Positions 14,119-35,800 of a stretch of 64,000 bases of DNA are shown here, one piece after another. The translations under genes and the position numbers were made by a program. Source of the DNA: Haematococcus lacustris (taxonomy: Eukaryota > Chlorophyta > Chlorophyceae > Chlamydomonadales > Haematococcaceae); assembly GCA_030144725.1 (NCBI GenBank), contig JASKMD010000029.1, forward strand, positions 15,519,135 to 15,583,134, in the 5' to 3' direction. How positions within the stretch are numbered: position 1 is the first letter of the stretch; each line of letters opens with the position of its first letter. Under the pieces are notes generated by a model. That model was not told where the DNA came from and searched no databases. It saw nothing but the letters and a program-made list of their open reading frames with translations.

Positions 14119-14229
14119 CACGCGATGCGCAGTGCGACGGGCGGTGGCCTTTTCAAGCAACTTGGGTTTCCCGTGAAAAGTACACGGTTGTGTGAAAATA
14201 AGTGCTGATCACTGGGCACCTCATCAAAA

Positions 14230-14254
14230 GATGTGTCTGGGTCAAACACAAACT
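14230..14254 (-). repeat. 25-nt fragment of the Fanzor coding sequence near the 5' end
   Basis: The 25 nt at 14230-14254 are identical to 12094-12118 inside Fanzor exon 4, where they encode EFVFDPDT just before the RuvC-I motif. Here they lie upstream of the start codon next to the inferred left end. This could be a relic of an older 5'-truncated Fanzor or a copied internal fragment. Confidence 0.7.
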
Positions 14255-14263
14255 CAAACACAT

Positions 14264-14487
14264 TGTCAGCCCCTTCCCCCTGCCTGCCTGCCTGCTCCCT
14301 CCCATCCCTGAAGCATCACGCTAAGCTTGTACTCTCTTAAGCTAACCTACCCACAGGCGCCCACCACATGTTGACATGGTTGCTCCTTGCCTAGAGTGCC
14401 AGCCTGCCAGGCACGGTCTACATGTACGTCATTGACGCGGTTCACAACACTGTCTTAAGACAACTGTCTTCGACCTCTACTTGTGTG
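14264..14487. repeat. Direct repeat B flanking Fanzor copy 1
   Basis: This is the partner of 10301-10530, in the same orientation. It begins directly after the left copy of the 13-nt flank. Beyond 14487 the two copies diverge. A short tandem ATCTGTACAGTCC-AGGC motif follows at about 14507-14545. Confidence 0.85.
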
Positions 14488-14656
14488 GCACGCTTGCTGT
14501 AGCCCCATCTGTACAGTCCGAGGCATCCAATCTGTACAGTCCAAGGCGGAGCACACTCTTACTCCCAAGCGCGTCGAGCGGTCGCGCACAAGACTGCTAG
14601 CTCTATCGTGACTGGAACGACGCTGCTCCCTCGGCACCAGTGTGGGGTTGCAGGGT

Positions 14657-24819
<10,163 letters not shown>

Positions 24820-26889
24820 CTGTGAACACACACCATGCAAGTGGGTGGGGGCAGGACTGGGTTAGGCGGGCACATCAGCACAGTGGGTTATGAGGGCAGC
24901 AATGGGTGGTTGGCCAACCAGCCCATCTATACCTGTCCAACTGCCCACATGCCCTCATCTCTTATTGGTCCGCCATTGCATATGCATACCTGCGACTGAC
25001 CCAAAGCTCGAGTTTCGGGTGCCACCGGTTGCTCCACGAGCTGGCGTGAGAAGTCCCCTCCTTGGGCCAGATGCAGCGCGGGTGCCGCGAGGCTGGCTTG
25101 TAGCAGCGCGCAACGCATCAAGCCTAGAAGTGCGAACCCCAACGCGCAACCGTGCTCCAGCGCCGCAACCTGCTCTGCGCCGAGGGCCGCCCACGGACCT
25201 GCCCCGCCGCTCCCAGCCCCTGCAGGCCCCGCGGCCAATCGAGTGGGACTCGAGTCTCCCAAGCGGGGATGCCGGGGATTGGACGGGCTGACCGCACCCA
25301 GATTAGCAGCCAGCCCTGACCCCAGTCCGCCAGGCTGTGGCACACTGACCGGCGCGGGAGGTGTGCGCTGGCGGCGCAGCGCGCCTCCCACCTCCCTACC
25401 TGCCGCTGAACCAGCGGCCGCTGCTGCCCTGCCGCCGCCATCGCCCGGTGTGTGGGCACCTCGCCCTTGTGTCCCAAGGCCCTCCCCTCCAGCCCCACTC
25501 TGACCGGTTGCTGGCTGGCTGAGCCCCAGAGGTGTGAACACTTTTGCTCCATCCTCCTGTAGCCTGGGTACAGGGGGCCCGGCCAAGGGTGAGGTCAGTC
25601 GGGAGTGGGGGGAGTGGGGGCGCCCCTCGGATGAGGCAAGCACACCCCATGCCAGCACGTCCAGGGGGGGCGGCAACCGCCACATGTGGTCTAGGCGCAG
25701 GCAGCCCTGGACGTCGGGCAGCAGCAGGCCGGGGGGCATGCTGCCAGGCTCGGGGGGGGTCCAGCACATTGGGTCAGGGTCACCGGCTTTGTCCGCCTGT
25801 CGAAAATCGATGTCCTGCGGAAATAGGCAGGCCAGCCCGGGCGAGGCTAGATCAAGACACGCCAGGCAACGGCGAGGTAGGCCAGATAGGGGGCAGTTCA
25901 GGGTGTATTGGGGTGGAGCAGGGCCCGCTACGATGGGCCTGATCAGGCACCGCATCGGAGTTCGGCGTTTGTTTCGTTGGATCGCGCTCTGGTGTTTCAC
26001 TAAGTCACGAGACTAACGCCACCCTGTTGCGGCATTGCTAGTTTCATCGCTGCCGCGCCACCAGAATGTACAACGCAATTAACTGAGGAGTGAGGTGCTG
26101 GAAGTACAGGTAAGCGATGAGTGACTGCGTTGTCATCCAGGCACCGAGGACGCACCTGCCACAACGGGCCAACGTCCTGCAGCAGGCGCATCAGAGCATC
26201 CGCGCCGCCTGCATCGGCGAAGAAGGGGCCGTACTCTGGAGCCGCGCGCTGCGGTAACAGTCGCGGTAACAGTGCGCCATACTTGATCGATTGTAGCCGG
26301 CACGCAGCCAGGACATTCCTAGGTGACGGGGACAGGCGAGCAAGGCATGAGAGCATGAGGGCTTACCAGCTCTCGGCCATCCGATGTAAACTTGAGGCCC
26401 CAGTTGTGACCCTTGCCGCCACTGCAGCCCAGCACTGTCAACGCCAGGCAGCGTGCGATCCCAGCCAGCTGGCAGCGCAGAGCGGGCCCTCGCAGCGCCA
26501 CCAGCAAGCCAGGCAGGTACACCTGGAGTCAGGGCAGGCAGGCTGGCTTTGTTGCTGGTTTTGCATGGCAGAGCACGCTTTGTCTGTCATGGAACCTTCT
26601 GCATAAACTATGAAGCACAGCTTCCACCAGCTTCAAACCAGCCTCTTACAGCCTCCACCTCACCCCTCACCTCCTCCCACGCTTCAAGCCGCACCCAGTC
26701 CTCCTCCTTGCCCCCCACAGCCTGGGCAGTGGACAGCAGGGTGGAACTGCGCCCCAGCAGCGCACCGCTGGCCCGCTGCTGCTCCGCATTGGCCAGCATG
26801 CCAGCCACGAATGCCTTACGCCCACGCCCCCGCAGCTCAAGCTGGAGGGCCGCCAGGTCCAGCCACAAGGGGGACACCTGCAACACATC

Positions 26890-27148
26890 ACCTGGGCACA
26901 GAGGGCTCAGGCTGCTCTCCCGGCAATGCCTGACTCACTGCCACCATCGCCAACCCCCTCCTCCTCAAGCCCTAGATGGAAGGCCAGGGTTCAGCACGAG
27001 TGACACGGAAGGTAACGTAAGCACCTCGGCAACGCATCCCATCGCTCACTACGCCTTGGCATGGCTCTGAGGGTCTCCACTAGCTCATGGCTGGAGCCAT
27101 GAGAGTGGGCAGGACTTGTGGACGTCCACGATGTGCAGACCAGCCACG
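26890..27148. other. Intron, nothing seen
   Basis: The sequence between the exons ending near 27148 and starting near 26877 has no repeat or exon signal that I can support. Confidence 0.3.
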
Positions 27149-29031
27149 CTATAGGAGACAGAGGTCAGACTCACGGATTCAACAAGGCGCCGGCGCGTCA
27201 TCCGCAAGTCTGCCATGCCGCGAGCGTCCAGCAGGTCATGCTTCGACGGCTCGCGAATGCTGGCCGAGGAGCGGTCAGGCGAGGTGGTTGCGCTGCCCGG
27301 CAGGCTGCCGCCCATTGCGTTTCCTCCTGTGTTCTCTGCTCGTGTGTGACCGGCGCGCCTCATATGCATGTACTGCTGGTGCCGCGGCAGCGGCGGGTCG
27401 GCAAGCAGCGGTAGCTGCGCGCTGGTCGGCAGGCGGTTTGTCGGCTGGTACAGCGCGTGGGCGTAATGGCCAGGCGGAGCTCCCACAATCATATCCGTGG
27501 CAGCGCCGTCTGCGGTTCATGCAGTCAGGAGGTGTGCAGCCTGGACAGCAGACACACATCACATTGTGCAGCTGCCCTGCCAGTCGCTTGCACACAGCAG
27601 CACCTCTTTCACAGATGTGGACTCAATAGGCGTGTAGGCAGGCAGGCGGGCCTGCTGTTCCTGCACCCATCAAACATCACCACTCTCCCACCCATACCCC
27701 ACATGAGCTGACCCACATGTATCCCTCCTAACTTTTGCTCTCCCGCTTACACCCTTTGAAGGACTCTCAACCCATGAAGCTGACTAGCCTCCCTGACTCC
27801 ACCCCCCTGCTGTCACCCCACCAGTACCCCAATACCCCTCCCTACACACTCCCCCAACACCCCACTCACCTGCCCTCCCCTCGACTGCTGCAGCGCGCCA
27901 CATGAGCACGCGCCTGCGCCTGTCCAGCTTGCGTGTGACCCAGTCCAGCAGCACCTGGTTGTGCGCCAGCGCTGTCAGAAGCGCTGCGGCTCGCGCAGCC
28001 TGGGCCTGGGCTGCAGCGCGCAGGCAGGCTGGGCCAAGACCGCCTGGGGTCAGCATCCAGTGCAGACCCCCTAAGCTGTGCACCTGGTGAAGGGGTGGGA
28101 GGAGAGGTGAAGGTAACAGGCCAGGGCCAGGGTCAGGGTCAAGGGCAGGGTCAGGCACAAGGTCAGGCACAAGCCCAGCAACACTGTGCATGGAAGAGCT
28201 TGATAAGGGGGGGGCCAGCCCCATGTCTCGTGGACCAGGTGCAGAGGTGGTGGTGTGGGTGGTAGTGGTGTGTGGGGGGGGGGTGAGGGCATGCAGAGGT
28301 GGTGATGTGGGTGGAAGGGGTTGAGGGCCACCAGCGCATCACCTGCAGCAGCTCGGTGGGCGAGGTGGTAAACTCCGCCAGAGCCAAGGGCGGGCAGCGC
28401 CACACAGCCCCCAGGCAGCCAGCACCGCCCACCCCCATCATCAACCCTGCGGCAAGCCCTTGGCGGACACGCCTGGACAGCCTCCCTGCAGCCCCCTGCA
28501 GCCTCCTGTGCCCCCTGCAGACCCCCCTGCAGCCTCCTGCACATCACCCTGCTACACCGTTCATTAGTGTTAGTATCTCGCCCCTCACCCCCCTCCACTG
28601 TCCCTCTCCACCCAAACTGCTTCCTCCTCCCTCCCTTCACCCCCCTCCCTCCCTCCTTCCCTCCCTCCCCCTCGTGCTCTCCTGAATTTCTCCCTCCATA
28701 CACCCCCTCCCTTCCCTCCCTTCCTATCGCCCCCCCTCCCCCACTCTTGCACCCCCTCTTATGCCCCCTCCCCCCATCTCCTTCTCTCACCGCGCCAGGG
28801 CGTAGCCTTTGGCAGCCCCAGGCTCCCTTGAGGGCCTCCTGCCGCCCACCTCCCCGCCGCCCCCACCCCTGATGAAGCCAGTGCCGCTGCCCCTGGTGGC
28901 TCTGAGTCAGAGGGCTCGCAGCCCATGACGCGCTCCTGCAGCAGCTCAGGCTTCTGAGCCTCCCCCTCAGGGGTCAGCCCGCTCCAGTCAATGCCCTGCA
29001 CCAGTGCGTTGACAGTGGGTGGCTGCATGGC

Positions 29032-29440
29032 GGGTTCAGGAGGGGTGGAGGAAAGAAGAGCGGATATCAGAAAAAGGAAGAGGGAGTGGGGTGGGGTGGG
29101 GTGGGGTGGGATGGGGTGGGGTGGGGTGGGGTGGGGTGGGGTGGGGTGGGGTGGGGTGGGGTGGGGTGGGGTGGGGTGGGGTGGGGTGGGGTGGGGTGGG
29201 GTGGGGTGGGGTGGGGTGGGGTGGGGTGGGGTGGGGTGGGGTGGGGTGGGGTGGGGTGGGGGTGGGGTGGGGTGGGGTGGGGTGGGGTGGGGTGGGGTGG
29301 GGTGGGGTGGGGTGGGGTGGGGTGGGGTGGGGTGGGGTGGGGTGGGGAGGGGCAGGGTGGGGTGGGGAGGGGTAGGGTGGGGTGGGGAGGGGCAGGGAGG
29401 GGTGGGGGGGGTGGGGTGGGGCAGGGAGGAGCGGGGAGGG
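29032..29440. repeat. (GGGGT)n array with a conserved leader
   Basis: A ~55-nt non-repetitive leader (gggttcaggaggggtggagg onward) at 29032-29087 is followed by GGGGT pentamers to about 29350 and then degenerate G-rich units. The same leader and array start occur at 36073 onward. It lies in an intron of the large gene. Confidence 0.95.
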
Positions 29441-30446
29441 GCCGGAATGGGCCGGAATGGGCCGGAAGGGGCGGGGAGGAGCGGGAGGGGTGGGAGGAGT
29501 GGCTCTACCCCACCTGCCCTTCTGGCGCCAGGATCCTCTTGCCTAGTGCTGGGCTCTGACAGGCGAGCAGCAGCCAGGCCACCTCACCCAGGTACAGCAG
29601 CCGCACCATGTGCTCCTTCTGCAACACGGCCTGCAGTGCAGGAGCCATGGGCTATGAAAACGCAAGGGGCAGGCGGCAGCGGAGGGTGAAGGGCTGATTG
29701 TTGTAGGAGGGAAGTGTGCAGAGTGCAATGAGGGATTGGTTGGGCATTGTTGGGAGGAAGAAGACATAGAGGGGAGGGATAGAGCGAGGCGAGAGTCAAG
29801 TCTGTCATGGGCAATGGGAAGAGGTGAAAGTGAGGGTGTAGGAGAAAGGAGGCGAGGAAGGGAAGATAAAGATAAAGAGAAGGAGATGGTAGGAAACAGG
29901 TCAGCGGGGAGGAAGAGGGAAACTCAGAGTGGGAACAGTGGGCTTTTCTAAGGAGGGGGGCAGCAGTGAGGTCGGGTATAGTGTCGAAGGCAGCATTGGG
30001 TAGCACGAAACAACAGGAACAGCAGCAGCAGCGGCATATGCAGCTTGCAGCTAAGGGTTCCAGCAGAGAGAAGAGAAGGGCCAACAGGCTGGCCCTGAAA
30101 CAAGGGAAAAGGGTGTGAGAGGGGTGTGCCTGGGTGTGTGCCTGGGTGTCATGGTGATGAGGTGTTGGGGTGTTACGCTGGACCTGCCTGCAACGCCTGG
30201 CGTGCGGGGCACTGCGTGTGCTGCACGGCTGCCAGCAGCAGCAGCGGGTTGTCAGCCACTAGGGAGGGCTCCAGCCAGTTGTGGCGAGCGACCTGAGCGG
30301 TGGTGGTGGCGGCGGTAGTGTTGGCCCCCCGCCCCTGACCTGACCTGCAGGGGAGGAGCAACCGAGAGGGGCATGACACGTGGGGGCGGCAGAGGGCAGG
30401 TGGCAGCAGGTAGCAGAGCAAGAGGAACGCGGAGAGGCCGGAAGGT

Positions 30447-30477
30447 GGTGGTGGTGGTGGTGGTGGTGGTGGTGGCG
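30447..30477. repeat. (GGT)n triplet run
   Basis: Ten GGT triplets in an intron of the large minus-strand gene. Confidence 0.9.
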
Positions 30478-31582
30478 GATAAGAGCGCATTGTCGCGCAG
30501 GGTGGACGAATTGTGCAGACTTGAAGGGGGTGAAGACAGTGGTCTGGAGGCACAAGGGGGAGAGGGCTGGGCAGGAGGCATGTCCTTAGGCTACGAGCCT
30601 CTCGTGGTGAGGTGCGAGGTGTGAGGTGCAGCAAGGGGTGGGAAGGGGTGGCTTACTTGAGTCGCGAGTCCTTGGCCGTCCTGTCAGGCACAGCCAGAGC
30701 CCGCTGCCCCTCCTCTTGCAGCAGCGTGCCCAGCTCCACCCCCGCATGCTGCACCACCTGCCGCCACAGCTCAGCCCGCTCCACATGGTGCCGCACCTGG
30801 GTCAGGGTCAGTGATGGGCGATTCGCCAAAGACGTATTACTCAGAGTAATTAAAGACGTCACAACGTCAAAAAATTGTTTATTACTTTTAATATATAGTT
30901 AATTATTTATTTTTTAATATCTTTATATCGCAAAAATCACCTATATAGTTACAGCATACTCCCTTGTAGCCCTGGATGAAAAAATATTTAACATAGCCCC
31001 ACACCCCAGCATAAGTATGCAACAGGCTGGGCTCTAGCCCAACACCCTAGCCCTAGTGGGTCAGCATGCAACAGGCTGGGCTGTAGCCCTAGCCGCTGTG
31101 CCCTAGGTAACGGCCCCTGGCAGATGCCCCAGATGGATGTGGCTGTGGTGGGCAGCCGCCCGCTTTGGGGTTTGCGGAAGATGGTATACATTGTTGGGGG
31201 ATAAGTAATATGCGGAGTACCAGACGGGCGGTGGAGCTAATACCGAAGTAATAAAGTTCACTCATTTTGAGGACAACTTTTTCGACTTATTACCGTTTTT
31301 GGCGCTGGATTACCGTACTCTCCCTTTTGATTTGCGTCCGCGAACCGTTTTTTGGGCCTCGCGAAGTCGCGAACGAGTAAACAATGTGATTTTTTACCAA
31401 ATCGCGAAGTGGTCAAACAATTATTTGACTAGTAATTTCATTTGATTTGACTAGTAATAATCGTAAAAGATGCTGCGATGGACCGCTTTGTGGTCCGTGG
31501 CATCTGTGCCGGCGACGCAGCCGAAAATCTGGTACGCCAGGTTGACCAACACGATGAAATGCTCCATCAAAGGGCTTTCTAA

Positions 31583-31609
31583 TCATAACCCTAACCCTAA
31601 CAATAACCC
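31583..31609. repeat. Telomere-like CCCTAA units
   Basis: Two adjacent CCCTAA units with related AACAATAACCC lie inside the hAT element. They are too few to be a telomere. Similar short pieces occur at 39306-39322 and 39450-39462. Confidence 0.5.
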
Positions 31610-32040
31610 ATAAACCAAATTAACAAGCCTAAGCCAGCACCAATAGCACAAGCCATGCCCACTCCCACACGCAAGTAGGCACGGTTGGTGTGCATCACTA
31701 GCAGCAGCGCCAACAACTGTAGCGCCAACACCAGCAGCGCCATCAATAGCAGCGGCGACAACGGCAGCAACGACGATAGCGTTGCCAGCAGCGAGGGGTG
31801 AGTAGTTAGCAACTTATCAGCCGGGGTGGCTGGCCGCATCAGGGCAGCTGTTGGGGAGGTCGGCCAGGCTGGGGCAGCAGCGAGGGAGGCTGGCCCCACC
31901 AAGTCAACCATTGGGGTGCTTGTCTTGGCCAAGGCTACGGCATGGGTGACTGCTTGGGCACACATTGAGTGTTCAGAGGAGGATGAAGAGATACGCCGGC
32001 ATTGCAAGCAGCCACAGGAGCATAGAGACCATATATGCAC
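31597..32040 (-). CDS. Hypothetical hydrophobic ORF inside the hAT element
   Basis: A 147-codon frame has a hydrophobic second half (about residues 85-143, Leu/Ala-rich, two possible membrane spans) and a Cys/Ser-rich start. It has no similarity I recognise. It may be cargo or a chance frame in a non-autonomous transposon. Confidence 0.2.
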   Translation of the reverse strand: MHIWSLCSCGCLQCRRISSSSSEHSMCAQAVTHAVALAKTSTPMVDLVGPASLAAAPAWPTSPTAALMRPATPADKLLTTHPSLLATLSSLLPLSPLLLMALLVLALQLLALLLVMHTNRAYLRVGVGMACAIGAGLGLLIWFMGYC

Positions 32041-32875
32041 GGGGGAGGTTTAGTGCCCTATCTAGTGCAATGTCCAGGTGGTAACATGGTACACAGTGAC
32101 AGTGCTCTTGCACAGTGGCTTTGACTTGGTGACCGGGTGCCTTGACTTGGTGACCTGTGCAAGCAGTATGTGAATCACGGAGGATTGACATGTAATATTA
32201 TATATAGTTGTCTAGATTATTCATAAGCACACCCACATCCGCATAACTGTGTTTTGCTGCACTTTTTGCATCGGGAAAAATGCAAACAATCTTTTCGGGG
32301 GGTCGGGAAAGAGTATTTTATTTTATTTTTCGGGGCCTCGCGAGTCAAAAGGGAGAGTACGGTATTACCGACTTATTACATTATTAACCAATCGCCCACC
32401 ACTGGTCAGGGTCAGGGGGAAAGTATTGGCAGGGGGGTGGCAGCACAGCAGGGCAGGGCTGTGTGAGGGAATGGGGTGTAGGGGTAGGGTGGTGTGGGGA
32501 GGGGGGGTGGGGGCAAGCGGCACATGAGGTGGGCTGTGGGGAGGGGGGGAGAGGGTTGGTGCGAGGTAGTGCCAGCCCCTGCAGGGTGTGTTCCATGTCA
32601 CCAGGGAGGGGAGGGGAGGGGGAAGGGGAGAGGGGGTCGGGATGTCCAAGGTGGTGAGGGTGAGGGTGAGAGCCCCTGCAAGGTGTGCTGTGTGTCAGGC
32701 GGGCTGTAGAGGGGGCGGTGGAGGGGGGGAAGGGCATGCGGGGCAATGGAGGTGGGCGGTGTAAGTACAGGAGTACAGCTAGGAAGGGGTGCGGGTTGAG
32801 GGAGCCAGCCTGCCCTCACACCAGGCAATCCTCACGGCTCCTCCCCCCTGCCCGTCCCCCTCTGGCCCCTCTCAC

Positions 32876-35800
32876 CTGATGCAGGTCTGCCAGCTGCTCT
32901 GCCACTGCCCTCAGCACCTGGGGCAGCCGTGCCACCGCTGCACCCACACTGCTCAGCAGAGCCACCTCCTGCAGCAAGCCCCGCGCCCCACAGCCCACCT
33001 CCTCCTCCCCTGTGCCGTGCCCCGGCCCTACCCCCCTGCCAGGCGCCCAGGAACCCCCAGCAGCAGCAGCAGCAGCGCTGGCATGAGGAGGGGGGGGGGC
33101 ACCGCCTGGGCCATGAGGGCTGTTGAGGGGGTCAGAGAGGCTGGCTGGCCAGGGGTCTACCTGGGAGCCGGGAGGGGCAGGGAGGCTCGGCTGCAGCAGC
33201 GCTCCTGCCTCCACACCCACAGGGAGCCCCGGCTGCCACAGCAGCAACTCCTGCCCTCCACCCAGAGTATGGAGGGGCCAGGTCCCTGGGGGCGCTGCTG
33301 GCGCTGCCACAGAGGCCCCTGCTGCCTCCCCACCCACCGCTGCTGACCCCCCTGCTGCTGCCCGGACTGGAGCAGCGGCGCATGGCCCTGCTGCGGCCAT
33401 ACCCCCTGCAGCTGTGGCTGCGGCAGTGGGTGCGCCTGGGTGACCTGCACTACCCGCGGTGGTGGTGATGGCGGCGGTGGCGGCAGTGGCGGCGGTGTGC
33501 AGGCTGGCCAGCTGGCGCCGCTCCTGTGCCGCCACCGCCATGGCCAGGTGGTGTGTCAGGCCTGCCTCGAGGTCCAGGGCCAGACAGGCGCTGATGTGAC
33601 GCCCTACAAAGTAGCCGTCCTCCAGAGCCAGGCTAGGCCGCCTGCAAGGGCAGGGCAGTGGCGGAGGTCAGCTGTGGCGGCTGTGGCACTGATGAGCTGG
33701 GCGGGGGCAGACAGGGGCAGAGGGGTGCTCAGCCGTGTGGCTAGGACAGAGACTTGGGCAGAAAGGGAAGCAGCAGCTGTGGCTGGGGAGGGGGGCTGGG
33801 GAAAGGGGCTTCGTTGCGCAGCAGGGCCCTCAGGGCAGGACTGGTGTTGAAAGGCAGGGTGGAGGTACAACGGCTCGGTGCCCAGCCCCTCTTTCTGCCC
33901 TTGCCACCACCTCCGCCCTGCCCCCAACACATAATGCCGTGCCACAGGCCTAGGCGCAGCACCTGAAGCACACATCCGCCATCTCCCTCCGCAGTTGTTG
34001 CCGGGCGGGCAGCAGCGCCGGCTGCCTGCTGTTTACTGCTTGGCCCTGCCAGGGGTCGGTCCCGGGTGGAGGCGCGGAAGTGCCGGGAAATGGGCGGGGT
34101 GCGTCGGGCAGGGAGCCGCGGTCCAGCCCTGCGAATGCGTCTTCAAAACCATAGTCGGTGGCGTGGCGATAGGCAGCGAACTGCGCGAGCAGCAGCGCGT
34201 GACGTGCGGAAGCGAAGGCCGCCTCGTGGTGCCACAAGTCCTCCAGCACTGCCAGCCTGCGACAGGGCGGGGCAGGAAGGGACTCGCGGGCTAAGGTTGG
34301 GCGAGCGGGGCGGGATGAGCAAGCAGCGGCAGTAAATTCATTGGACTAAATGGCGTACAGGAAGCTTGAGCCTCGCGTTGCTATTTTGCTGAGTATAGAC
34401 GTCTGCTGAACATGCAGATAAGTGCAGTTAGGCAGTTAGGGTGTGGAATGCGCCCCACAGATGGATTGAAGGATCGGAATGGCTGGGACAGTGACAGGAA
34501 TGGGGGGAAGGGGGAGGTGGAAGAGGGGAAAGGGGAAAGGGGGAAGGGAAGAGGGGAAAGGGGGTACAAGGAGGGCGGGTGAAGGAGGGGAGGGAGAGTA
34601 GGTGGCCTCGCCTGTCGAGCTCCTGCACCTCCTCCTCGCGCCCGGCAGCATGCAGCTGGTGCGCGTACGCGTCCAGGTTCCTGGAGGCCAGGCGCAGCAC
34701 CTCCTCCTCCAGCGCGTGGAAGGTGTGCAGAGCGGCACGGTAGACAACGCGCCTGAAGGCGGGATCAGGTGGAGTGGGACGACAAGGGTGGGGTGGGGTG
34801 GGGTGGGGTGGTGAGGTCAGCCGACAACGCTGCTCAAGCCGCGTGTTTGTTTCCATGCACGTCCTGGCACTTGTCCCTGCACTCGTCCCTGCAGTTGTAC
34901 CCTAAGTGGGGTTGGGTGGTGAGATCATGGTAGGGCCGGGCGGGATGGGGCTGGGGAGGGTGGGTGGGGCGGGGCGGGGCGGAGCGGGGCGGAGGATGGC
35001 CTGGCCCTGGGCTGCTGCCTGCTGCCCGCTGCCTGCTGCAAGCCTTATCTCGAGTGCTGGACCCTGGCTGCAGCCTGTTTGAGGTTGAGGGGCAGGCGCC
35101 CCTGGCTGCGGAGGAGCTGTGGCCAGGGGCGCTGCCGGCAGCCTCCCTTCCCGCTCCCTCCCCCCCGACCACCACCACGTCAACGTCTGCTGGGCCCCAC
35201 ACGCAGCAGGCCCCACCCCTGGCAGGTCCTGCTGCATCTCCTGGCAGGTCCTGCTGCATCTCCTGGCAGGTCCTGCTGCAGGTGCGCCCCCTGCCATGGT
35301 CATTCACTATTGTTGTTGTCTTTCACCTCGCACCTGCCCTGGCCATCCATGACGGCGACTGCGGCGTCTGGGTCCGCACACAGCGTGTCGCGCAGCCCCA
35401 CTGCCAGCTCCCCGCCCTCCACGGTGCCCCGGTCAAGGGGTGCGGGACCCTGCCCCTCACCTGCTGCTCCAGCAGCCTGCAGCGGCAGGACCGCCAGGCG
35501 TGAGGCGGGGCAGCAGGCGAGGTGGAGATGTGAGCGTGTCGACTATACAGGTGGAGTGGGATCTGGATGGTCCCCAGCAGTGGTCATTAGAGGTACTGTC
35601 CCCCTCCCCCTCCCCCTGCCTTCGCACCAGGCCACTAAGTCTCATGCCCACCTCCGACCCAGCGATCCCTGACCCAGCAGCTGCTCCAGCCTGGCTGCTG
35701 GCCCCAGCAAAGCTGAGCGGGCAGGTCAGGGGCTTGGCCGCCTGGGGTGTGCAAGGCTCCTGAAGCCCCGCCGCCTGCTCCTGCGCCTCGTCACGCAGCA

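Larger units (their letters stand above)
10542..14256 (-). mobile_element. Fanzor element, copy 1 (near full length)
   Basis: The 3' boundary is set at CAGCC (10542-10546), the outermost bases shared with the other Fanzor ends in this window; sequences diverge beyond it. The 5' boundary is inferred from the 13-nt sequence CACATTGTCAGCC, present at both 10534-10546 and 14257-14269. The element therefore sits between two copies of that 13-mer and between the longer direct repeats A and B. No transposase other than the Fanzor gene is visible, so the mode of movement is unknown. The 5' limit is the less certain one. Confidence 0.6.
30809..32404. mobile_element. hAT-type DNA transposon (1,596 bp)
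   Basis: The ends are inverted repeats: CAGTGATGGGCGATT at the left and, reversed, CAGTGGTGGGCGATT at the right (one mismatch in 15). The element is flanked by a perfect 8-bp duplication GTCAGGGT at 30801-30808 and 32405-32412. An 8-bp TSD and CAGTG-type ends are hallmarks of the hAT superfamily. The interior is unusually AT-rich for this window and encodes no recognisable hAT transposase, so it is probably non-autonomous. A second inverted repeat lies inside, about 31303-31334 against 32341-32372. It occupies an intron of the large minus-strand gene. Confidence 0.88.

Noticed and set aside
31583..31609. Telomere or chromosome end
   Set aside because: Only two CCCTAA units are present, inside a transposon, with genes on both sides.
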